From Phocaeicola fibrisolvens (GTDB lineage: Bacteria; Bacteroidota; Bacteroidia; Bacteroidales; Bacteroidaceae), in NCBI RefSeq assembly GCF_025567125.1, contig NZ_JAOQJI010000018.1, positions 6,069-70,068 on the forward strand: a stretch of DNA of 64,000 nucleotides, read 5' to 3'. Position numbers and translations under genes: made by a program. The notes beneath the pieces were generated by a model. It was given only the letters and a program-made list of their open reading frames with translations, made no database searches and was not told where the DNA came from. This document shows positions 8,928 to 16,516 of the stretch, in pieces (position 1 is the stretch's first letter; every line of letters begins with the position of its first letter).

Positions 8928-9042
8928 GGTAGATGCTAGCGTTAAAGTTTGATGCTAAGATAAAGTTTATTTTGCAAGAAACGTCAGAAAAGGATTCTAA
9001 ATAGTGTTAGAAAACTTTTTTTCGTTTTTTTCGGTGGGAATC

Positions 9043-9073
9043 CTTGCAATATCGGAAAAGATGTGTACCTTTG
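9043..9073 (+). promoter_or_regulatory. Promoter of tRNA-Leu
   Basis: CTTG at 9043-9046, a 19-nt spacer and TACCTTTG at 9066-9073 lie 20 nt before the mature tRNA. Confidence 0.75.
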
Positions 9074-9092
9074 CACTCGCAATCGAAAATTA

Positions 9093-9180
9093 TGCCCAGA
9101 TGGCGGAATCGGTAGACGCGCTGGTCTCAAACACCAGTGGAGTAACATCCATCCCGGTTCGACCCCGGGTCTGGGTACCA
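9093..9180 (+). tRNA. tRNA-Leu (anticodon CAA)
   Basis: The 88-nt gene has an acceptor stem GCCCAGA/TCTGGGT, a D arm with GGCGGAATCGGTAGAC, an anticodon stem CTGGT/ACCAG with loop CTCAAAC giving anticodon CAA (codon UUG), a long class II variable arm, and the T-arm GGTTCGACCCC. The 3' CCA is encoded. A promoter and an intrinsic terminator bracket it. Confidence 0.97.
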
Positions 9181-9181
9181 C

Positions 9182-9225
9182 AAGAAGCTAAGCAACTGAG
9201 AAATCAATGCTTAGCTTCTTTTATT
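9182..9225 (+). terminator. tRNA-Leu terminator
   Basis: A 13-bp stem (9182-9194 with 9208-9220, AAGAAGCTAAGCA) is followed by T-rich sequence. Confidence 0.85.
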
Positions 9226-9289
9226 TTATCGAAACTTTCCCTTCATTTTCCCCACAAGTACAAAAATACGGTAGTAAGTCATTGTTTTC

Positions 9290-9321
9290 TTTGGCTACGC
9301 AATACAAATATACTACCTTTG
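9290..9321 (+). promoter_or_regulatory. Promoter of the Fic gene
   Basis: TTTG at 9290-9293, 20 nt, then TACCTTTG at 9314-9321. The start codon is 31 nt downstream. Confidence 0.75.
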
Positions 9322-9352
9322 AAAAGATATAAATCCTATTAAATAAGAGTCC

Positions 9353-10162
9353 ATGGAACAAGATGTTTGGCAAGAGATTGAACAGTTATACCAAAAGTTT
9401 CGGCAACTTGGTATCAGTGAAGCGGTGGACTATGAGAAGTACTACCTCTATTCTCTTATTGCCCATTCTACAGCGATTGAGGGTTCAACACTTACTGAAG
9501 CAGAGGCACAAATGCTTTTTGATGAGGGGCTGACTGCCAAAGGAAAGCCGCTGGTATATCACTTGATGAATGAGGACTTAAAGAAGGCATACGAACTAGC
9601 CAAAGAGGAGGCCAAGCGTAAAGAACCAATCACCTCGCCATTTTTGCAAAGATTGAATGCAACGCTGATGCGTACTACAGGCAGCATACACAATGTGATG
9701 GGGGGCTCCTTTGATTCTTCCAAAGGAGAATTTCGTTTGTGCGGTGTTACGGCTGGTGTGGGTGGCCGTTCTTATATGAGTTATCAGAAAGTTCCTGCCA
9801 AAGTAGATGAACTTTGCGCTTTATTACAGGAAAAGCAAAAGACAGTGGGAACATTCCAGGAACAATACGAACTAAGTTTCAATGCTCATCTTAACTTGGT
9901 GACTATTCATCCGTGGGTAGATGGTAACGGAAGAACTGCTCGCTTGCTGATGAATTATATTCAGTTCTGCTACAACCTATTTCCGACCAAGATATTCAAG
10001 GAAGACAGGGAAGAGTATATTTCTGCTTTACAGCAATCACAGGAAGAAGAAACAAATCAGCCTTTCTTGGGCTTTATGGCTGGTCAATTAAAGAAATCGC
10101 TCTCTTTGGAAATTGAGCGATTTAAGACCTCTCAAAAGAAAATTTTTAGTTTTATGTTTTAG
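9353..10162 (+). CDS. Fic-domain protein (predicted AMP-transferase)
   Basis: The 269-residue protein has the complete Fic core HPWVDGNGRTAR (residues 186-197), matching HPFx(D/E)GNGRxxR with Trp for Phe. The catalytic His186 and the phosphate-binding loop are intact. An inhibitory-helix motif, S39-T-A-I-E43-G44 of the (S/T)xxxE(G/N) type, is in the N-terminal part, making it a class II, self-inhibited Fic enzyme. Such enzymes usually transfer AMP from ATP to Ser, Thr or Tyr of a target protein. No separate antitoxin gene is needed or seen. It has its own promoter and terminator and lies right after the tRNA in an accessory-looking stretch. The target is unknown. Confidence 0.93.
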   Translation: MEQDVWQEIEQLYQKFRQLGISEAVDYEKYYLYSLIAHSTAIEGSTLTEAEAQMLFDEGLTAKGKPLVYHLMNEDLKKAYELAKEEAKRKEPITSPFLQRLNATLMRTTGSIHNVMGGSFDSSKGEFRLCGVTAGVGGRSYMSYQKVPAKVDELCALLQEKQKTVGTFQEQYELSFNAHLNLVTIHPWVDGNGRTARLLMNYIQFCYNLFPTKIFKEDREEYISALQQSQEEETNQPFLGFMAGQLKKSLSLEIERFKTSQKKIFSFMF

Positions 10163-10187
10163 TTGTGATCGTATTGTTTTTTAATAT

Positions 10188-10227
10188 AAAAAGCTCCACC
10201 ATTCAATAGCGAATCGTGGAACTTTTT
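10188..10227. terminator. Bidirectional terminator between the Fic gene and the SusD-like gene
   Basis: AAAAAGCTCCAC (10188-10199) pairs with GTGGAACTTTTT (10216-10227) with one mismatch. The A and T ends allow use on both strands. Confidence 0.7.
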
Positions 10228-10247
10228 AGGTCTAAGTCGTATTCTTA

Positions 10248-12488
10248 TTAATATCCCGGATTTTGTGTCATTGACGGGTTAACAATTATTTCTTGTTGCG
10301 GTATTGGTAATAGCAGTCTGTATTCTTCAATTCCATATACCTCTTTTGCAAAATTGTTTCTTTTCATGAATGCGAAGTTTGTGTTGGTATAAAGCATCAA
10401 CTGTAGTCTTGCATCTTTTATCTTCTCCAAAGTATTTTCACCTGTTACGCTAATATGTTTAGCTGTGATTACTTTTTGCAACTGTGATTCGGCTTCCAAT
10501 GTCCTACCATTTTTATAAAGGCTTTCAGCATAAGACAAAACTACATCAGTATAAGTCATTATGGGAACTAATGGAGGGGTGCCAATCGAAATATTTCCAC
10601 GTGATTGAGGTTCATTATGAGCTGCAAATATGGTTTCTTTGCTGCTTCCATTATTAAATAAATTCGTAATGGTTTCCTTGTTGTTATAATTGGAAGCATC
10701 CAGCTCATAGAAGCCATTGCTGATAACTTCTCCCAAGAGCTTTTCTGCTTGGTTGTATTCACCTTGATACATACAAATATTAGCAAGCAATATTCTTGCT
10801 ACATCTTTTGACAAGAAGAAAAAATCATTGGCATCATTACTAAGCGATTCATTCTTTTTCTCTTCAAGATTATCTATGGCTTTTTCCAAATTGGCTTTTA
10901 AGTCCGAGAATATATCATGTATTGGAGTTCTGCTGATATTATATGCGTTATTTATATCAAGCACGTAATTTATATAAGGAACGTCTTTCCAAGCCACTGC
11001 CATATAGTAATAATGCATTGCGCTGAATACATTAAGATAGTCTTGATAAACACCGAGCTGTTCAGCTTCCTTTTCTTTAAATAGCATAATCATCCTATTG
11101 GCACTATAAAAATTACTCCAAATGTTTTTTACATTATCACAACTGGGGTAAACGTATTGACTTACCAAATCCGCTTCTTTATTATAGTGGTAGTATTGCT
11201 CAATAAGATTAAAATCAGAAAGTCCGCGAGCAATGGGTAATGCAAAGCCTGCGACAACCTGCTCTCCTGTCCGTCCTAATTTCGGTATTGAAGTGTTTCC
11301 ATTTCCTTCTTGGATTACTTTTACTTCACCTACCACATTGCCAAGACAATCATATATGGTTACAGAAGTCGATTTATCCGCTCTTGAATTTAGTCGGGAA
11401 ACTTTAATTGTCAACTTGTTTTCGTTAATGCTTTTTTCTATAGAAATACCATCATTTTCTATGTGTTCATAGATTTCATTGAAAACGTTATCTTCTGTAA
11501 TGTTGTCTATTGGTCCGTCATCGTCTTTATCAACTAACGGCGTTAGATATACCGGAATGGGGGAAGATATGTTGATTGTATAGGTTCCTCCTTCATTGGG
11601 TACGTTAAGTTCCGATGTCTCCAATTTGACTTCTTGTCCATCTTGCAATGTTTCATTTCCTGCAAGTCCGTCATCATCCCAATCTATGAAGTGTCCTAAT
11701 TCTTTTACTTCAATTTTTAATCCAAGGTCGTCATAGCGGTCTATGATATTTTCTCTTACAGAAGAAAGTTGATTGCTCAATGACTTTTTGTCTTCACTGA
11801 TTTGTTGTAATGTGCTGCTTCCAAACTTTCCATTTTCGCCAAATTCCCTGCATAATTTTGCCAAATATTCTGTCAGGGCAGCTTCGCTTCTATCTACAAG
11901 TAGCAGAGAAGATATGGCAATCAAAGCAGCAGACTCATCTGTTCCTCCAGCAATGGAAAATGTGGACGCATCTTTTTCTGCATATTTTTGAAGTCCGAAA
12001 GCGGTAAACAATTCTTTTTGTGCTTGCTTATTGGCTTCTCCGAATTTTACCCCTTCCGCAATGAGTTTCTGTATTCTTTGATACTTCAAATGTGTAAGCA
12101 GGTTTACGTTTACTGTAGTTTCATCAGATAAATCTACCAAGGCACGAAGATTTAATGTGCCTGATGATAACTCACCTTCTACCTCGTTAAAGAAATAACC
12201 ATTAGCCGTTAATTCCGCATAGGGTGCTTCAAACAACTTGGAGCCAAAAGAAAAATTGCCTAAATCGTCTTGAATGGTAGCTGAATACAAGCTTCCAAGT
12301 ACTTGTAAATTTCCGTCCATCGGTTGAATGGTAATAGTAGAACCGCTGACAAATGGACCTTTTTCTACTTTGCCTAATACATTATACGTCTTAGGCTCGA
12401 AATCATTTCCCATGCCGCTGTCATCGCTACAAGATGAGAGTGAAAATGCGATTGCGGCAAATAAATGGATGCATTGCTTAATGTTCAT
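10248..12488 (-). CDS. Orphan SusD-like lipoprotein with N-terminal beta and BACON-like domains
   Basis: The 746-residue protein starts with a lipobox ending LSSC (Cys20). Residues 34-260 form an unassigned beta/alpha region (VLGKVEKGPFVSGSTITIQP) followed by helices. Two Asp-rich loops, DWDDDG (269-274) and DKDDDG (320-325), look like calcium loops. Residues 288-395 read like a BACON carbohydrate-binding beta domain (LNVPNEGGTYTINI ... VKVIQEGNG). Residues 405-746 are SusD/RagB-like, with a TPR-like middle and the classic C-terminus LLLPIPQQEI..NP..TQNPGY. SusD proteins are usually 500-680 residues without such an N-terminal part and sit beside a SusC; here there is none. It is probably a surface glycan-binding lipoprotein, displaced or working with a distant receptor. 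Confidence 0.85.
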   Translation of the reverse strand: MNIKQCIHLFAAIAFSLSSCSDDSGMGNDFEPKTYNVLGKVEKGPFVSGSTITIQPMDGNLQVLGSLYSATIQDDLGNFSFGSKLFEAPYAELTANGYFFNEVEGELSSGTLNLRALVDLSDETTVNVNLLTHLKYQRIQKLIAEGVKFGEANKQAQKELFTAFGLQKYAEKDASTFSIAGGTDESAALIAISSLLLVDRSEAALTEYLAKLCREFGENGKFGSSTLQQISEDKKSLSNQLSSVRENIIDRYDDLGLKIEVKELGHFIDWDDDGLAGNETLQDGQEVKLETSELNVPNEGGTYTINISSPIPVYLTPLVDKDDDGPIDNITEDNVFNEIYEHIENDGISIEKSINENKLTIKVSRLNSRADKSTSVTIYDCLGNVVGEVKVIQEGNGNTSIPKLGRTGEQVVAGFALPIARGLSDFNLIEQYYHYNKEADLVSQYVYPSCDNVKNIWSNFYSANRMIMLFKEKEAEQLGVYQDYLNVFSAMHYYYMAVAWKDVPYINYVLDINNAYNISRTPIHDIFSDLKANLEKAIDNLEEKKNESLSNDANDFFFLSKDVARILLANICMYQGEYNQAEKLLGEVISNGFYELDASNYNNKETITNLFNNGSSKETIFAAHNEPQSRGNISIGTPPLVPIMTYTDVVLSYAESLYKNGRTLEAESQLQKVITAKHISVTGENTLEKIKDARLQLMLYTNTNFAFMKRNNFAKEVYGIEEYRLLLPIPQQEIIVNPSMTQNPGY

Positions 12489-12532
12489 ATGAACTATGTT
12501 TATTGGTTAATTGTCATTCCTAACGCACGAAG

Positions 12533-12678
12533 CGTGAACCACAAATCGTTCACCTGTGTCGGAGGTCCTAGGAAAACCCATACAAACAGATATAACAATA
12601 GCAGCCCACGCTATAGCGTGAGAACCACTATGCCATCATCGTTTGTATGTCTTAAGAAATTTCCTAGGTTTCCGACAC
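12533..12678. repeat. Nested inverted repeats in the leader of the SusD-like gene
   Basis: The 309-nt gene-free stretch 12489-12797 is dominated by palindromes. An outer pair GTGTCGGA..CCTAGGAAA lies at 12558-12575 with its complement at 12660-12678. An inner pair CATACAAAC is near 12579-12587 with its complement at 12641-12649. A perfect central palindrome CACGCTATAGCGTG is at 12607-12620, and a side hairpin GTGAAC/GTTCAC at 12534-12553. A further perfect palindrome GTTCATATGAAC (12483-12494) covers the start codon of the gene. No ORF here is convincing. Confidence 0.7.
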
Positions 12679-12743
12679 CACGACTAGCATAACGCTTCTT
12701 CTAATTCTAACATGTCTTGGAAAGAGTTTCCTCAATCCATTGG

Positions 12744-12751
12744 CAAAGATA
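12744..12751 (-). promoter_or_regulatory. Candidate -7 box for the SusD-like gene
   Basis: The minus strand reads TATCTTTG, an exact -7 consensus. No clear -33 element is found. If used, it makes a leader of about 250 nt containing all the hairpins at 12533-12678. Confidence 0.4.
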
Positions 12752-12797
12752 CACAATTTAATTGATAATCGGGAATATAGAGTCGCAAACTATCAAG

Positions 12798-13927
12798 TTA
12801 CATCTTAATTCCTCTACTTTTCTTTTCTTCCTGTTGCGGCACTCTTGTTCCATATCTAAGCCTGTGCCATTGTTCCCTGAACCAGTCGGCAATCGGCTTT
12901 CTGTTTATTGTCAGGTTCAGTCTGCTTTCATCGTCAGGGTCATTTTCTACCCTTAAAATATCATCTTTTATATCAAAGTTCCGCCTATGCTGATCCGAAT
13001 AGATTTTACCACTACATTTTAAGGCTTCTTTCTTGACCAAAAGACTTTCGGTCATTTCTTTAGAGAATCCCAGCATGGCACAGAACTTTTCCATGCGTAG
13101 CATTTCCCTGAACATCGGGAACCACCTGAAAGCCTTGTCTATGATTCTGGCAAGTCGTGACAGTTCCTTTTCCTTCATGTCAAGTTCCTGTCTGTGCATT
13201 TCCTTGAGATTATGGATTTGCGTATCATGCTGTTTCTGCATCTGCTATATCTGGCTCTGTAATTTTTCAATTTTGGTGTTCCGTTTTGAAACTTCGTCTT
13301 GCAGTTTTTCGTTGGCATGTTCCAGTTCTTTCAGTTTCCCGCTTCCGAAAAGAGAAACAACTCCGCTTGTTATGGCTGTCGCTGCCGTGGTGGCTGTCTT
13401 CTTTAGCTTGTCAGTGCGTATTTCTGATTTCACCTGTTTCAGTTCCTGCTCGGCAAGATTTATCTGTTCTTCTTTGTGCCGTTTGGCAGCATCCATGCGT
13501 TGCAGTTCGGCTTTCTGCTTCTCAATGATAAAATCGTTCCGTTCCAGATGCTCCTTACCCGTGACAGCCTTTGACTGACCACGTTCCATCAGTAGGATGT
13601 CGGATGCAAGGGTCTGCATCTGCATCATGTCATCGTCATTGAGCTTTCGGCTCTTTCCGGTTTCGTGGTTCATCCAGTCGAAAACGATATGGGCATGATA
13701 GTTCGGCTTGAGCCATCTGTCCCCGACCTGAAAACTTTCTGTCATAATATGTCCGCAAATCCGGACTGCCGAAGTCTGGATTTATCCACAGCTCGTTATC
13801 GGCGGAACGTTCAGGAACCACATAGATTTTGGACTCTCCGATGTGGCGTATGTACTCGGTAGCCCTCCTGTTGTGAGCCTAGTTCGATGCGATGATGCAG
13901 GACTTGATTTTTCAAAGAAGATTCCAT
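12798..13927 (-). pseudogene. Decayed mobilisation relaxase (Pre/Mob type)
   Basis: Pieces of one Mob protein lie in several minus-strand frames. The N-terminal SCIIASN-stop-AHNRRATEYIRHIGES and YVVPERSADNELWINPDF are near 13900-13745. The relaxase motif in NYHAHIVFDWMNHETGKS follows in another frame (reading 13745-13245). After a stop at about 13242, a coiled-coil C-terminal part (13241-12798) continues. Compared with an intact Bacteroides Mob, which I know from memory, roughly 50-60 codons between YYD and the HAH motif are missing. There is also an early frameshift and two internal stops. The protein would nick an oriT for plasmid transfer; this copy is dead. It marks past integration of a mobilisable element. 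Confidence 0.88.
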
Positions 13928-13934
13928 ACATTTG
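13903..13934 (+). promoter_or_regulatory. Promoter of the DUF3791/DUF3990 operon
   Basis: CTTG at 13903-13906, 20 nt, TACATTTG at 13927-13934. The start codon is 53 nt downstream. The promoter overlaps the dead 5' end of the relaxase pseudogene. Confidence 0.7.
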
Positions 13935-13987
13935 CAGAAATGGGCAGCGTGAAACCTGTTTTGTGGTAATGTTTCAAAAAGTAGTTT

Positions 13988-14437
13988 ATGGATATATCTG
14001 ATACTCATACTGAAGGTCTTGGCCAGTCTATGCTTCCGTTTGTCATGCGTGATTTGGTAGATATGGTAATGAAGAAAAAATCATTGCCATTTGAAGATGC
14101 CTTGTATTACATATATACAAGTAGTTTGTATAAATCTTTGCTCGATGAGCGTACAAAATTATGGTATTCAGGTACCTTGCTGTTATATGAAATGCTGGAA
14201 AAGGAGAAGGCCAAGCGGAAGAAAATGCAGAACAATGATACCCGAATCTTACTTTTCAAACTGTTTTGTTTGGAGAATTATAGAAAAGTGCAGCATTTAA
14301 GTGGAGAAGAAACTTTGTTACGTTTTTCCAATTATCAGGTTTTCGAGTTTCTGACTGACAATTTCGAGATGCTTCATACTCAAGACGTTGATTATATTAT
14401 AGATACTATAACTACTTATATCAATAAAAAGAAATGA
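13988..14437 (+). CDS. DUF3791-like protein, probable antitoxin-side partner
   Basis: The 149-residue protein is cytoplasmic, with no signal or membrane segment. The first half (LPFEDALYYIYTSSLYKSLLDERTKLWYSGTLLLYEML) matches what I know of DUF3791, a small helical domain. The second half is helical and charged, ends in polylysine and is not recognised. Its stop overlaps the start of the next gene by 4 nt (ATGA at 14434-14437), so the two are translationally coupled. DUF3791 and DUF3990 genes commonly occur side by side in gut bacteria. By position and size this one would be the antitoxin or targeting partner, which is an inference. It is longer than a bare DUF3791, so its extra C-terminal domain may be the inhibitory part. 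Confidence 0.7.
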   Translation: MDISDTHTEGLGQSMLPFVMRDLVDMVMKKKSLPFEDALYYIYTSSLYKSLLDERTKLWYSGTLLLYEMLEKEKAKRKKMQNNDTRILLFKLFCLENYRKVQHLSGEETLLRFSNYQVFEFLTDNFEMLHTQDVDYIIDTITTYINKKK

Positions 14438-14913
14438 AACTATATCACAGTTCTACGGTTATTGTAAAGCACCCGAGTGTGCAGAAGGGACGTAAAGCTA
14501 CGGATTTTGGGAAAGGATTCTATACGACGACCAATTTGGAACAGGCTCAAAAGTGGGCTCTATTGAAAAAGAATAGAGAACAGAGTGAGAAAGCTGTAGT
14601 TTCTGTATATGAAGTGCCTGACAATATTTTTGATAGAGAATTTTCTGTTCTCCGGTTTACAGGAGCCACGAAAGAATGGCTGGAATTTGTGGTCAATAAC
14701 CGACGAGGGAAAGACGTGGAAAAATATGACCTGGTGATGGGCCCTGTAGCTAATGATCAGTTATATGCTACAATCCGGCTCTATGAACAAGGGGTGATTA
14801 CAGCCGATGCTGCTATTGAGATGCTGAAAACCCATAAATTGTTCAACCAACTTTCTTTTCATACGGAGCGTGTCGCTTCATTGTTACAATTTGTGGAATC
14901 AATGGAAGCGTAA
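14434..14913 (+). CDS. DUF3990 protein, ADP-ribosyltransferase-like, probable toxin
   Basis: The 159-residue protein opens MKLYHSSTVIVKHPSV and contains ATDFGKGFYTTTNLEQAQKWA, the pattern of DUF3990. The order of an early HS, then GKGFYTT followed by a helix with A..WA, resembles the NAD-binding core of ADP-ribosyltransferase-fold proteins. The later ANDQLYATIRLYEQG may supply the catalytic-end region. An ART-like activity is therefore plausible but unproven. The gene overlaps the upstream DUF3791 gene by 4 nt and shares its promoter. The unit sits between a dead relaxase and core genes, as expected for an acquired toxin-antitoxin or defence cassette. Confidence 0.75.
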   Translation: MKLYHSSTVIVKHPSVQKGRKATDFGKGFYTTTNLEQAQKWALLKKNREQSEKAVVSVYEVPDNIFDREFSVLRFTGATKEWLEFVVNNRRGKDVEKYDLVMGPVANDQLYATIRLYEQGVITADAAIEMLKTHKLFNQLSFHTERVASLLQFVESMEA

Positions 14914-15083
14914 CCTCTTGAAGTCTCTATTTTAGTTTGTAATCGTTGGATGAGGGGAAAACTTATCGGTTGTATTCTTTGGCTGTCTTTCATATAGGTA
15001 CTTTGTATGTTTTTCACTTACAAATTTACGGTAATTCAATGAAGTGGCAAATTTCCCATACAAATACCTGTGAAGACATTTTT

Positions 15084-15700
15084 TTATACGTCTTCTTCAT
15101 AAATCCTTTTCAGTGCCTCCGTCACTTGGGTTGTGGAAATCAGGCTGGTATTGAACGTGGCATGATAATTCCGTGAGTCACCCCATTGCCGGCCGGTGTA
15201 ATGGAAATAGTGTTCTTTCCGGGACTTGTCCACTTGGGTAATCTTGCCTGGTGCCTGTGCGGCGGAAATGCCATATTCAGAAATGACGCGTTCCGTCTTG
15301 GACTTCATGTCGCCGAACAAGAAAATATGGAGGGTGTGCGGGCGGTCTTTCAGGATATAGTCGGCGCATCGTCCGACGATGACACACGGTTTCTCTGCTG
15401 CCAGACGGCGGATGACCCGGCTTTGTGCCACGAACAAGGCGTCGTCGTACGACAGACTCTTGTCCAGCGGAGCCTCATAGTCCTGCATGATCATCTGGTA
15501 GAGCAGGGCACTGGGCATCTTCTGTTCGTTCTGTGAAATGAATTCTTCACTGAAACCACTTTCCTTGGCTACGAGGGTAATCAGTTCCTTGTCGTAGAAG
15601 GTGATGCCTAGCTCTTTGGCCAGTGCTTTACCGATTTGATGACCGCCGCTGCCGTATTCGCGGGAAATGGTAATGACCGGCGGATAGTGTGCTGGTGCGG
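15084..15700 (-). CDS. Cytidylate kinase-like protein (N-terminus in the N gap)
   Basis: 205 codons are readable from the gap edge to a stop at 15084-15086. The part after the gap opens APAHYPPVITISREYGSGG, then HQIGKALAKELGITFYDKEL, the P-loop and following strand of the cytidylate-kinase-like family. VIVGRCADYIL is its second conserved block. The family is about 200 residues, so few N-terminal residues are missing if this is a separate gene. True Cmk enzymes phosphorylate CMP, but this branch is of uncertain substrate. It follows the YczE-type membrane gene on the same strand. The reading frames across the gap differ by one, so a fusion with that gene can be neither shown nor excluded. Confidence 0.82.
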
Positions 15701-15949
15701 NNNNNNNNNNNNNNNNNNNNNNNNNNNNNNNNNNNNNNNNNNNNNNNNNNNNNNNNNNNNNNNNNNNNNNNNNNNNNNNNNNNNNNNNNNNNNNNNNNNN
15801 NNNNNNNNNNNNNNNNNNNNNNNNNNNNNNNNNNNNNNNNNNNNNNNNNNNNNNNNNNNNNNNNNNNNNNNNNNNNNNNNNNNNNNNNNNNNNNNNNNNN
15901 NNNNNNNNNNNNNNNNNNNNNNNNNNNNNNNNNNNNNNNNNNNNNNNNN
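15701..15949. other. Assembly gap of 249 Ns
   Basis: All bases are N. The flanks are two coding regions on the minus strand. The stated length is not consistent with one continuous reading frame, so it may be only an estimate. Confidence 0.99.
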
Positions 15950-16438
15950 GTTTTTCTTGAAGCGTAGGGTGGCAAATTGTATGGTATATTCGGCGCTGAT
16001 CATCGTCACATCGGCTATGACTTCCAGGCAGATTCCGAGAGCCAGTACCACGCAACCGATAACCAGCGAGATGATTTTCATATAATAGGCTTCCGGGGAG
16101 AATCCGGCAGTCATCCACATGCCGAGGTCGGTAAAGACAGACAATACGAAGGCCACCGGAAACTGCATGAGGAGTTCCATTTTCCGCTCCATGATGCCTC
16201 TTCTGCCCAGCAACAGCAGTTGCATGCCTATCAGTACGAGGGTGAACAGGAAAAAGTACGTACCCAGGCTGACGGGGGTGTGAAGACTGGCTACGTAGGG
16301 CACACTCGTGATAGGGGAGGTACCCAGATTTGAACGGGTGATGAGGCTGATACCACATGCGATGATAAAGAGTGAGATACCGAATACCAGGTATCGCCGA
16401 AAGAGTTCGGCTTTGTGCTTTTTACGACTTTCTTCCAT
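15950..16438 (-). CDS. YczE/YitT-type integral membrane protein (C-terminus in the N gap)
   Basis: 163 codons are visible, opening MEESRKKHKAELFRRYLVF. An upstream in-frame ATG at 16468 is possible, but it overlaps a likely -7 box (CATCTTTG on the minus strand), so the 16438 start is preferred. At least four hydrophobic segments are seen (about residues 13-33, 50-70, 80-105 and 118-145), with the family-like GISLITRSNLGTSPITSVPY after the first. YczE-family proteins have about 210 residues and five or six membrane helices, so about 50 residues lie in the gap. The transported substrate, if any, is unknown. The gene is divergent from the AraC regulator at 16517, which may control it. Confidence 0.82.
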
Positions 16439-16516
16439 TAAATGTGACTGTTTTATTTGACGCCGCAAAGATGTTTCATTATTTTTGTTCCTAAATTACA
16501 TATCAAGACATAAATC

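Noticed and set aside
12588..12640. Invertible promoter between the leader inverted repeats
   Set aside because: No TTTG/TAnnTTTG pair was found in the enclosed segment in either orientation, so a promoter switch cannot be claimed.
9160..14990. Integration-site duplication of the tRNA-Leu 3' end
   Set aside because: I looked for a second copy of GGGTCTGGGTACCA-like sequence at the right side of the island and saw none.
15608..15960. Open frames running through the N gap
   Set aside because: Ns cannot be translated; the frames on both sides differ, so only the readable parts are annotated.
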